NCBI RefSeq assembly: GCF_001544455.2
Contig: NZ_FCOC02000008.1
Coordinates: 62,001-126,000, forward strand
DNA length: 64,000 nucleotides
From: Caballeronia sordidicola
GTDB lineage: Bacteria; Pseudomonadota; Gammaproteobacteria; Burkholderiales; Burkholderiaceae
Direction of reading: 5' to 3'
Shown here: positions 34,495 to 42,180 of the stretch, one piece after another
Numbering within the stretch: position 1 is the stretch's first letter
How the letters are laid out: the number at the start of each line of letters is the position of its first letter
The notes under the pieces: model-generated
What the model saw: only the letters and a program-made list of their open reading frames with translations
Told to the model about the DNA's origin: nothing
Databases searched by the model: none
Program-made: the position numbers and the translations under genes

Positions 34495-35559
34495 ATGTCC
34501 TCCGTCACTACGCCCGCCACTCACCACCGCGCGCCAGCCAGCCAGACGCGCGGCCAACTGAACGGCATTTTGTTTGTCGCGCTCTTCGCCGCCGCGGTCA
34601 CGCAGGTATCGGCATTGCCGGTTGTCGCGAATCTGGGGCTGAGTCCGCTGATCGTCGGGATTGTCGCGGGCGCCATCTACGGCAACGCACTGCGCGACGG
34701 CATGCCGGAAAGCTGGGCATCGGGCGTGAACTTCTCGGCACGTAAGCTGTTGCGTATCGCCGTGGGATTTTTCGGACTGCGCGTGAGTCTGCAGGAAATC
34801 GCTCAGGTCGGGTTGCCTGGGCTGACGGTATCGGTGCTGGTAGTGGTGAGCACGCTTGCTATTGGCACGTGGGCGGGCATAAAGCTGATGAAGCTCGATC
34901 GCGATACAGCCCTGCTCACCGCCGCGGGCAGCGCGATTTGTGGCGCGGCAGCGGTCCTTGCGTTCGAATCGACGCTGCAATCCGAGCCGCATAAAAGCGC
35001 GATGGCCGTCGGCAGCGTGGTGCTGTTCGGCACGCTTTCCATGTTCCTTTACCCGCTCGCCGTGCACCTTGGCTGGTTGCATCTGGATACGCTGGGCGTG
35101 GGCTTGTTTTTCGGCGGCACGATTCACGAAGTCGCGCAGGTCGTGGGCGCGGCAAGCAACGTCAGCCCGGAAGCGACGCATATTGCGACCATCGTGAAAA
35201 TGACGCGCGTGATGTTGCTCGTGCCGGTGCTGCTGGTGATCGGCATGTGGGTGAACCGGTCGCGCAGCGCCGCTCACGGTGCAAAGCGCAAGCTCGCCAT
35301 TCCCTGGTTCGCGCTTGGTTTCCTTGCGCTGGTTATCGTGAATTCGCTGCACGTCTTGCCCGATACCACCACGCACACGCTCAATACGCTCGACACGTTC
35401 GCGCTCACCATGGCAATGACCGCGCTGGGAATCGAAACGCGGGTGGCGCAGATTCGCCGGGCCGGACCGCGTGCGCTGGTGACGGGGGCGATTCTGTATG
35501 CTTGGCTGATCGGCGGTGGACTTCTGATTACGATGGGTGTCGAAAAGCTGTTGAGATAA
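34495..35559 (+). CDS. YeiH family putative sulfate exporter
   Basis: A 354-residue inner-membrane protein with about ten helices. FSARKLLRIAVGFFGLRVSLQEI, AAGSAICGAAAVLAFE and FFGGTIHEVAQVVGAA are conserved in the YeiH/YadS family (UPF0324). ATG 34495 has AAGGTG upstream. The family is annotated as sulfate exporter on indirect grounds. It is divergent from a YeiE-like LysR gene. A role in sulfite or sulfate efflux is therefore plausible but not shown by the sequence. Confidence 0.9.
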   Translation: MSSVTTPATHHRAPASQTRGQLNGILFVALFAAAVTQVSALPVVANLGLSPLIVGIVAGAIYGNALRDGMPESWASGVNFSARKLLRIAVGFFGLRVSLQEIAQVGLPGLTVSVLVVVSTLAIGTWAGIKLMKLDRDTALLTAAGSAICGAAAVLAFESTLQSEPHKSAMAVGSVVLFGTLSMFLYPLAVHLGWLHLDTLGVGLFFGGTIHEVAQVVGAASNVSPEATHIATIVKMTRVMLLVPVLLVIGMWVNRSRSAAHGAKRKLAIPWFALGFLALVIVNSLHVLPDTTTHTLNTLDTFALTMAMTALGIETRVAQIRRAGPRALVTGAILYAWLIGGGLLITMGVEKLLR

Positions 35560-35813
35560 TCGGCACCGATCACCTGGGCCTATGTGACAATTTTTCGAGT
35601 GAAGATCGCGAAACGCGCGAAAAATAAGTTTTTCAAATCAAATGCGCTTTCGCGACCCTAAACGTGCAAATGGCGTCCAGGCGAATCCGCTTACGGATAT
35701 AGCGACCTTACGAATCATTCACGTTTGAATCCACGCGCCCTGCCATTCGTCGGCACAGCCGTTGCTACTTCCTCTTGCTCCGAAGCACAGCTTCACACGC
35801 GAGGACATGACGA

Positions 35814-36548
35814 ATGGCGTACGAACTTTATTACTGGGACGGACTTCAGGGCCGCGGCGAATTTGTCCGGCTCGCACTTGAAGACGCGGGCGCGGACTAC
35901 GTGGATGTCGTGCGCGGCGCGAAGAAAGACGGTCAAGGAATGGGCGCGATGACGAAGATCATCGAAAGCAAGAGCGAACCGCAGATTCCCTACGCTCCGC
36001 CGTTCCTGAAAGACGGCGAACTGATCGTGCCGCACGTCGCGAACATCTTGTTGTACCTTGGCCCCAGGCTCGGCCTCGCGCCCAAGGATGAAGGCCAGCG
36101 CTACGTAGCGAACGGCCTGCAGCTCACCATTGCCGACATGGTGACGGAGGTCCACGACACGCATCACCCGCTCGCCTCGGGCCTCTATTACGAGGACCAG
36201 AAAGATGCGGCGAAAGCGCGCGCGAAGGATTTCATCGATAATCGGATTCCCAAGTTCATGGGCTATTTCGAGCGTGTGCTCAAGCAAAATCCGCACGGCG
36301 ACAAACACATGATCACCGACAAAACCACGTACGTGGACCTGTCGATATTCCAGCTCGTGGAAGGCCTGCACTATGCCTTCCCACGCGCGACAAAAAAGTT
36401 TGTGAAGCAATACCCGCGCGTGCAGGCGCTCCACGACGCCGTGCTGGAACGGCCAAACATTGCCGGGTATGTGGATTCGGAACGCCGGATTCCCTTCAAT
36501 GAATCCGGCATCTTCCGTCATTATCCCGAACTGGATCAGGACGCCTGA
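35814..36548 (+). CDS. Glutathione S-transferase family protein
   Basis: A 244-residue cytosolic protein. The N-terminal thioredoxin-like domain begins with LYYWDGLQGRGEFVRLALEDAG, where Tyr in YYW is the expected glutathione-activating residue, and continues to PPFLKDGELIVPHVANILLYLG with the cis-Pro analogue. The C-terminal helical domain carries TYVDLSIFQLVEGL, the N-capping box region of GSTs. A DkgB-like aldo/keto reductase follows after 52 bp. The 254-bp spacer before the gene (35560-35813) shows no recognisable element. Confidence 0.9.
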   Translation: MAYELYYWDGLQGRGEFVRLALEDAGADYVDVVRGAKKDGQGMGAMTKIIESKSEPQIPYAPPFLKDGELIVPHVANILLYLGPRLGLAPKDEGQRYVANGLQLTIADMVTEVHDTHHPLASGLYYEDQKDAAKARAKDFIDNRIPKFMGYFERVLKQNPHGDKHMITDKTTYVDLSIFQLVEGLHYAFPRATKKFVKQYPRVQALHDAVLERPNIAGYVDSERRIPFNESGIFRHYPELDQDA

Positions 36549-36600
36549 CCCGGACGGCCCTTGGATCAACGTAGACGAACGCAGTCAAAAGGAGCATCAG

Positions 36601-37404
36601 ATGGTTGAAACGATTCCCTCATTCGGACTGGGCACTTTTCGTGTGGATGCCGAAAAGACCGTGAACGCGGTCAAAAGCGCGCTGCAACTGGGTTACCGCC
36701 ATATCGACACCGCGAAGTTCTACAACAACGAAGAGTCCGTTGGCAAAGGCGTGCGCGACTCGGGCATTCCGCGCGAGGACATCTGGGTCACGACGAAGGT
36801 CTGGCACGACCAGTTGCGCCGTGCAGACGTGGTGAAAAGCCTTGTCGATAGCCACAAGAAACTGAACATCGGCACGATCGATCTTGCGCTGGTTCACTGG
36901 CCGTCGCCGGACAGCGTGGTGCCGATTGCCGAAACCATCGCGGGATTCCAGGATGCGCAGAAAGAAGGGCTGATCCGCCATTTCGGCGTATCGAACTTCA
37001 CTGCTCCCTTGCTCGAGGAAGCGCTCAACGCGCCGGGCGGCGAAGGCATTGTGACGAACCAGTTCGAAATCAGCCCGTTCCTCGCGAACCGCAAGCTGGT
37101 CGAGGCAACGCAAAAGCTCGGCGTGAAAGCCACCGCCTACATGCCGCTTGGCGAAAGCCGCGCGCACAAGGATCCAACGCTCAACGAAATCGCGAAGAAA
37201 CACGGCGTGACAGCGGCGCAAGTGACCTTCGCGTGGTTGTTGTCGCGCGATATCGTGGTGCTGTCGGCATCGACCAATCCGGAGCATCAGCAAACGAACT
37301 GGGACTCGCAAAAACTCAAGCTCGACGCCGACGACATCAAGAAAATCGACGCGTTAGACGAAGGCGAACGCCACGCCAAGCCGCCGTTCGCGCCGAAGTG
37401 GTGA
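36601..37404 (+). CDS. dkgB: Aldo/keto reductase, DkgB-like (2,5-diketogluconate reductase B)
   Basis: A 267-residue NADPH-dependent reductase. The catalytic tetrad of the superfamily is visible: Asp in RHIDTAKFY, Tyr in KFYNNE, Lys in VTTKVW and His in ALVHWPSPD. The NADPH-binding region GIPREDI and SRDIVVLSASTNPEHQQTN are also typical. E. coli DkgB reduces 2,5-diketo-D-gluconate to 2-keto-L-gulonate, and also methylglyoxal. ATG 36601 has AAAGGAG upstream. A strong terminator follows. The proximity of a ketogluconate operon is suggestive, but separated by other genes. Confidence 0.85.
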   Translation: MVETIPSFGLGTFRVDAEKTVNAVKSALQLGYRHIDTAKFYNNEESVGKGVRDSGIPREDIWVTTKVWHDQLRRADVVKSLVDSHKKLNIGTIDLALVHWPSPDSVVPIAETIAGFQDAQKEGLIRHFGVSNFTAPLLEEALNAPGGEGIVTNQFEISPFLANRKLVEATQKLGVKATAYMPLGESRAHKDPTLNEIAKKHGVTAAQVTFAWLLSRDIVVLSASTNPEHQQTNWDSQKLKLDADDIKKIDALDEGERHAKPPFAPKW

Positions 37405-37425
37405 GGTAGCAGCCTGACTGCCGGG

Positions 37426-37460
37426 AAACCCGGCCTTGCGCATGCAAGGCCGGGTTTTTT
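37426..37460 (+). terminator. Intrinsic terminator after dkgB
   Basis: A perfect 14-bp stem (AAACCCGGCCTTGC / GCAAGGCCGGGTTT) with a GCAT loop and a T6 tail ends the GST-dkgB unit. Confidence 0.92.
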
Positions 37461-37570
37461 GTTGCCGCGAGCCGTCTGAACACACCGCGCAACCGGTCCC
37501 CACGGCCTGTCCCGGGTGATATCCTTGGCCCCGCATTCATCCGACTCGATCCAAGTCAAGCCAGGCTCAC

Positions 37571-39307
37571 GTGCTGTCATTTCTCCTCAAGCTGCGTACC
37601 CGGGTACAGCGCCGGTTCCGTTTCTCCGAAGCCCATACCATGCTCGTATGGGCGGTCATTGTCGGCGTGGCCGGCGCGTTTGCGACGGCGGCATTCCGGA
37701 TCGGTATCGACGAACTGCAGCGTCTGTTTGGCGGCGCGAACGGCAACTTCGTCGAGATGGCGACGCGCCTGCCGTGGCCAGTGCGCGTGGCGTTGCCCAC
37801 GGCGGGCGGCTTGATCGCGGGATTGTGTCTCCTGATGGCGCGACGCCTTCCGGCGAGCCAGGCGCACGCCGACTATATGGAAGCCGTGACCATCGGCGAC
37901 GGCGTCGTGCCGGTCTCGCAAAGTTTGTGGCGCAGCGTCTCGTCGCTCTTCACCATTGCGAGCGGCGGCTCCATTGGACGCGAAGGATCGATGGTCCAGC
38001 TCGCGGCGCTCTGTTCATCCCTGATCGGCCGATGGGTACACTTCGATCCCGCACGCCTGCGCCTGCTGGTTGCGTGCGGCGCGGCGGCCGGGATCACGTC
38101 GGCTTACAACGCGCCCATTGCCGGCGCGTTTTTCGTGACCGAGATCGTGCTCGGTTCCATCGTCATGGAAAGCTTCGGGCCGATCGTGGTGTCGTCGGTG
38201 GTCGCGAACATCACGATGCGAGAATTCGCGGGGTATCGGCCGCCTTACGAAATGCCGGTGTTCCCGACGGTGACGGGCGTCGAAGTGCTGTTGTTCGTGG
38301 CGCTCGGATTGATCTGCGGCGTGCTCGCGCCGTATTTCCTGCGGTTGCTTTCGGCATCGAAGGAACGCTTTGCCCGACTGCCCTTGCCTGTGCCCATCCG
38401 GCTCGCGCTCGGCGGACTGATTGTCGGCGGGATTTCCGTCTGGTATCCCGAGGTCTGGGGCAACGGCTACGAAGTCGTGAATTCGATCCTGCATCACGCA
38501 TGGACCTGGGAAGCGCTCGCCGCCGTGCTGCTGTTCAAGATTGTCGCGACCGCCGCAACCGCCGGTTCGGGCGCGGTCGGCGGGATCTTCACGCCGACGC
38601 TCTTCGTGGGCGCGGTGGTCGGCTGCCTGTTCGGACTCGCGGCGCACGCCATCTGGCCGCACTCCACGTCAGCACCCTTCGCCTACGCAATGGTCGGCAT
38701 GGGCGCGTTTCTCGCCGCCGCCACGCACGCGCCGCTCATGGCGATCCTGATGATCTTCGAAATGACGCTGAGCTATCAGGTCATGCTGCCGCTGATGCTG
38801 TCATGCGTGGTGGCGTTTTTCATCGCGCGGGCGTCGGCGCAGACGTCCATGTACGAAGTGACCTTGCGCCGCAACCGCGACGAAAAAGAACGCCTGCGCC
38901 TTGCCGCCACGCAGATGCGCGAACTCGTGAAACCCGCCGACACGGTGGTCCAGCTCGACGCGGACGTGAAAGCAATGACACGCGTGTTCCTCGAATATCC
39001 GGTCAAGTATCTGTATGTCGTCGATGCAGACAACCAGTTTCGCGGCGTGGTCGCGCTGAAGGACATCACGTCCGACCTGCTGGACGAACGCAATACCGAA
39101 GCGAAGAAGGCGGCGGATTATCTGCAGCCGCATTTCGATGTATTGACGCCGAACATGTCGCTCGGCGAAGCGCTCCAGCACTTCCTTGCGTTTCAGGGCG
39201 AGCGCCTGCCAGTCATCGACTGCGCGGCGCGGCCGGTGTTGCTCGGCGTGGTGTACAAGACCTCGCTGCTGGACGCCTATTTCCGGCTGAATCCGTCATC
39301 GCGTTGA
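37571..39307 (+). CDS. ClcB-like voltage-gated chloride channel with C-terminal CBS domains
   Basis: A 578-residue membrane protein. The CLC selectivity segments are GSIGREGSMVQ (the gating Glu of GREG, about residue 138) and GSGAVGGIFTP, with APIAGAFFVTE between them. About ten re-entrant helices occupy residues 25-430. Two CBS domains (about 445-500 and 510-570) carry RVFLEYPVKYLYVVD and FLAFQGERLPVID. Start GTG 37571 is taken; no better one is visible. It is probably a Cl-/H+ exchanger or fluoride-unrelated chloride channel regulated by nucleotide binding to the CBS pair. Confidence 0.93.
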   Translation: MLSFLLKLRTRVQRRFRFSEAHTMLVWAVIVGVAGAFATAAFRIGIDELQRLFGGANGNFVEMATRLPWPVRVALPTAGGLIAGLCLLMARRLPASQAHADYMEAVTIGDGVVPVSQSLWRSVSSLFTIASGGSIGREGSMVQLAALCSSLIGRWVHFDPARLRLLVACGAAAGITSAYNAPIAGAFFVTEIVLGSIVMESFGPIVVSSVVANITMREFAGYRPPYEMPVFPTVTGVEVLLFVALGLICGVLAPYFLRLLSASKERFARLPLPVPIRLALGGLIVGGISVWYPEVWGNGYEVVNSILHHAWTWEALAAVLLFKIVATAATAGSGAVGGIFTPTLFVGAVVGCLFGLAAHAIWPHSTSAPFAYAMVGMGAFLAAATHAPLMAILMIFEMTLSYQVMLPLMLSCVVAFFIARASAQTSMYEVTLRRNRDEKERLRLAATQMRELVKPADTVVQLDADVKAMTRVFLEYPVKYLYVVDADNQFRGVVALKDITSDLLDERNTEAKKAADYLQPHFDVLTPNMSLGEALQHFLAFQGERLPVIDCAARPVLLGVVYKTSLLDAYFRLNPSSR

Positions 39308-39501
39308 ATGGCGGGCCAAATCAGGACAAACCCGCGTTGAAATTGCGCACGGCGTGCAAAAACGCGGCGCGGGTCGCGAAGGAGGATAGAACGGGCGCTT
39401 CTAGAAATCACTCGAACAACTGCCGCTCGTACCCTGTCCACACAACCTTCTCGTGATCTCGAAAATCCTCAGCCGAATCTCGTTTGAACCGTCAAAGCCG
39501 A

Positions 39502-39518
39502 TTGGCATAGCCTTTGCT
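39502..39518 (+). promoter_or_regulatory. Sigma-54-like (-24/-12) promoter
   Basis: TTGGCATAGCCTTTGCT has GG at 39504-39505 and GC at 39516-39517, exactly 10 nt apart, matching the RpoN pattern except for the base after TGGCA. It lies 66 bp before a small secreted-protein gene. The rest of the 276-bp spacer (39308-39583) holds nothing recognisable. Confidence 0.6.
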
Positions 39519-39583
39519 CGAATCATCGCTAAAATTACTGTACTGCCTTGATCTGATTCGTTTTGTTGTCAGGAGGGTTGGCG

Positions 39584-39859
39584 ATGAAAACCTCGACGGT
39601 GTTATCCATGGCGCTGGTCTCCGTGTCCTGCTACGCGGCGCCGCTTCATACGAGCGACGACGCGGCCTACGCCGCACGGCAGGAGCAAGCCATGCGCGTC
39701 GCGCTTGCCTTGCGCGCAAACGCAGCGCCGGTTTCGCCTCCCGCGCCGGACATCGCCGCGCAGGAAATCGATCACGCGCGCTGGCGTCACGTGCCGCTGC
39801 CGAAGTCGCGCTCGCCGAGCCACGGCATGGCGAGCCAGGTCGTGCAGGTCCGCACATAA
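39584..39859 (+). CDS. Small secreted protein of unknown function
   Basis: A 91-residue protein. ATG 39584 has AGGAGG 7 nt upstream, an ideal ribosome-binding site. A Sec signal (MKTSTVLSMALVSVSCYA) is followed by a polar mature chain rich in Ala, His and Arg, with DHARWRHVPLPKSRSPSH. No family is recognised. It lies 27 bp before a DUF2795 gene and behind a sigma-54-like promoter, so it is probably expressed conditionally as the first of a two-gene unit. Confidence 0.8.
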   Translation: MKTSTVLSMALVSVSCYAAPLHTSDDAAYAARQEQAMRVALALRANAAPVSPPAPDIAAQEIDHARWRHVPLPKSRSPSHGMASQVVQVRT

Positions 39860-39886
39860 TTATTTGAACGACAACAAAGGATACAA

Positions 39887-40129
39887 ATGACGGATACACG
39901 CATCAGCGAAAGCCTCAACTACGAGCCCATCGACGATGAAATTGCGCAAGTCCTGCGCGACATGAAGTTTCCGGCCAACAAGGACGGAATTGTCGATGCA
40001 GCCCGTGCCGCCGGCGTCAGCAACGACGTGATCGCCATTTTCGATGGATTGCCGGAACAGGATTACGCAAGTGCGGACTCGGTGGAGCAACTGCTCGGCA
40101 GCAATGGTGCGTCGGGCATATCGGCCTGA
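39887..40129 (+). CDS. DUF2795 domain protein
   Basis: An 80-residue cytosolic protein. The pattern VLRDMKFPANKDGIVDAARAAGVSNDVIAIFDGLPEQDYAS matches DUF2795 (leucine/FPA/Y-x-S helices) seen in many soil bacteria. AAAGGA lies 7 nt upstream of ATG. It follows the small secreted-protein gene after 27 bp and converges on a TetR gene. Function unknown; a stress or desiccation link is sometimes suggested for the family. Confidence 0.85.
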   Translation: MTDTRISESLNYEPIDDEIAQVLRDMKFPANKDGIVDAARAAGVSNDVIAIFDGLPEQDYASADSVEQLLGSNGASGISA

Positions 40130-40148
40130 ACCGCCGATATTCTGAGCA

Positions 40149-40778
40149 TCAGACAGACCCGATTTTCTCCGCCCCGAATACCACGCGGCTGAAAAACTTC
40201 GCAAGCACGGCTTCGGACATCTCGGCACCACACGCTTGCGGATCCGACGTATAAAAAAACTGCATCCCGTCGATCAACGCCGTCAGGCCCAGCGCCAGTT
40301 CTTCGGCCGGCATGGGCAGCGGTGTTCCCGCCCGCTCCGAAAACGCGACAATATACGCCGTCGTTGTCTGCAACAGTTCCCGGATAAACGCATTGAATTG
40401 CGCGCGAAATTTTGCATCGCGGCTTGATTGCAATTTCGCCTCGACCCACAACAGAAAACACTTGTTGTCGCGATAACACTCGCTGTAATACTGCAGGAGC
40501 CGGGCTTCCATGTCGGCTCGGCTCGCTTCGCCGTCGAAGATGGAATGCAGCCGCTTCATGATGACGTCATGGTCGCGTTTGAGCAGTTCCAGGAACAACG
40601 CGGACTTGCTGCCGAAGTTCGAATAAAAAGCGCCGCGCGTATAGCCGGCCGACCCTGCGATGTCCTCGACACTCGCAGCGACAAATCCCTTCTTCATGAA
40701 CACAGCTTGAGCAGCGTCCATCAAACGCTCTCTCGTCTGATCGCGACTCTGTTCCCGGGTGAGGCGAATTCGTTTCAT
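40149..40778 (-). CDS. TetR family repressor of the RND efflux operon
   Basis: A 209-residue repressor. The N-terminal helix-turn-helix domain is RERLMDAAQAVFMKKGFVAASVEDIAGSAGYTRGAFYSNFGSK (about residues 16-58), typical of TetR. The C-terminal ligand-binding domain is helical. It is divergent from a three-gene RND efflux operon with inverted repeats between them. AcrR/TtgR-like repressors of this layout are induced by drugs or metabolites, which is inferred here. Confidence 0.92.
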   Translation of the reverse strand: MKRIRLTREQSRDQTRERLMDAAQAVFMKKGFVAASVEDIAGSAGYTRGAFYSNFGSKSALFLELLKRDHDVIMKRLHSIFDGEASRADMEARLLQYYSECYRDNKCFLLWVEAKLQSSRDAKFRAQFNAFIRELLQTTTAYIVAFSERAGTPLPMPAEELALGLTALIDGMQFFYTSDPQACGAEMSEAVLAKFFSRVVFGAEKIGSV

Positions 40779-40822
40779 GCGCGGAAGTCTATCATCTCAA
40801 AAATTTTGATACAGCCTCGATT

Positions 40823-40861
40823 CCAAATACAGTGTTGTATTAGAATGCACGATGTATTTGG
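40823..40861. promoter_or_regulatory. Candidate TetR operator
   Basis: CCAAATACA (40823-40831) is inversely repeated as TGTATT at 40836-40841 (giving AATACA-GTGT-TGTATT) and as TGTATTTGG at 40853-40861. Three half-sites thus lie in the divergent spacer, 44 bp from the TetR start. Confidence 0.65.
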
Positions 40862-41001
40862 TAGCGGCAAGTCCGAAAGCTTATGGGCATTGGCTTTCCA
40901 GCGCTTCGAGCGCCGCGCCCAAACCGCTCCAACATCTTGAAACGCGCTGCGGCAGACTGGATTGGCGTTGCGCGCCCAAACGTTTTGCGTCGAGGTCATT
41001 C

Positions 41002-42180
41002 GTGATACTGCAAGTCTGCCGTCGCATGTTTGCGTTGTTACTGCCGGGAGGCGCCAGGGTTTCGCGGCGCACCGCGTTAATCAGCTCGGTTGGCGTGCTC
41101 GCCGTCGTGGCGCTCGCGGCATGCGGCAAGAAGGAAGCGCCGCCCGCCGTCCTGCGTCCGGTGGTCGCCGTCGCCGCAGAAGCGGATACGAAGGCTTTGC
41201 AGTCGTCGTTGCCGGGGACCATCGAATCGCGCTATTCCACCCCGCTTTCGTTCCGGGTTGGTGGAAAGATCATCGAGCGCCGTGTGCGTCTCGGTGACCG
41301 GGTGAAGGCGGGCGAAATCGTGGCGCGCCTCGATCCCGCCGATAACACCAAGAACGCCGCAAGCGCGGCCGCGCAACTCTCCGCCGCTCAGCATCAGTTG
41401 ACCTACGCCGAGCAGCAGGTCACGCGCGACCGCGCACAGGCGCAGGAAAATCTGATCTCGCGCGCGCAGCTCGAACAGACCGAAAACGCCTACGCCGCCG
41501 CGCTCGCACAGCGTAATCAGGCTCAGGCGCAGGCGGCGTTATCGCAGGATCAGCTGAAATACACCACGCTCGCCGCCGATAAAGCCGGCGTCATCACGGC
41601 GGAACAGGCCGATACAGGGCAAAACGTCTCCGCGGGGCAAGCGGTCTACAACCTCGCGTGGAGCGGGGAAATCGACGTGGTGTCCGACGTGCCGGAAACG
41701 TCGCTTGGCGCGCTCGCGGTTGGGCAGACCGCCACGGTCACTATCGGCGCGCTTTCCGGCAAGACATTCACGGCGCGCGTGCGGGAAGTGTCGCCCGCCG
41801 CGGATGCGCAAAGCCGGACGTATCGCGTGAGGCTGACTCTGGAATCGCCCACGCCGGAAGTCCGGCTCGGCATGACCGCCGATGTTGCGTTCGCCCAGGC
41901 GGCGGCGTCTTCCGCCTCCGGCACGCCAGCGCAGTCGTTCACGCTGCCCTCCACCGCGCTCTTTCATACGGGCAAGCTGCCTGCGGTCTGGATCGTCAAG
42001 GCCGACAATGCGCTCGAGTTGCGCCGCGTCGAGGTCTCGCGTTACGGCGAACGCACGGTGACGGTGTCGCAAGGGATTTCGGCAGGCGACCGCGTCGTGT
42101 GGCAAGGCGTCCATACCGTTTCCGCCGGCGAGAAAGTCCGCGTGGTCGCGCCGCTGCATCCAGAAGACTTCGCATCATGA
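41002..42180 (+). CDS. RND efflux membrane fusion (periplasmic adaptor) protein
   Basis: About 392 residues from GTG 41002 (GAGG 6 nt upstream), or 384 from ATG 41026. A lipoprotein signal ends in VALAACG, giving an acylated Cys. The mature part has the HlyD/AcrA order: barrel-sandwich half, two-strand alpha hairpin (about residues 120-185, rich in Gln and Ala heptads), second lipoyl half (TLAADKAGVITAEQADTGQNVSAG), beta barrel and membrane-proximal domain (SPAADAQSRTYRVRLTLE). It overlaps the pump gene by 4 bp (ATGA). Confidence 0.92.
   Translation: MILQVCRRMFALLLPGGARVSRRTALISSVGVLAVVALAACGKKEAPPAVLRPVVAVAAEADTKALQSSLPGTIESRYSTPLSFRVGGKIIERRVRLGDRVKAGEIVARLDPADNTKNAASAAAQLSAAQHQLTYAEQQVTRDRAQAQENLISRAQLEQTENAYAAALAQRNQAQAQAALSQDQLKYTTLAADKAGVITAEQADTGQNVSAGQAVYNLAWSGEIDVVSDVPETSLGALAVGQTATVTIGALSGKTFTARVREVSPAADAQSRTYRVRLTLESPTPEVRLGMTADVAFAQAAASSASGTPAQSFTLPSTALFHTGKLPAVWIVKADNALELRRVEVSRYGERTVTVSQGISAGDRVVWQGVHTVSAGEKVRVVAPLHPEDFAS

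Noticed and set aside
35560..35813. Search for a promoter or small gene before the GST
   Set aside because: No clear -35/-10 pair, repeat or coding frame with a ribosome-binding site is visible.
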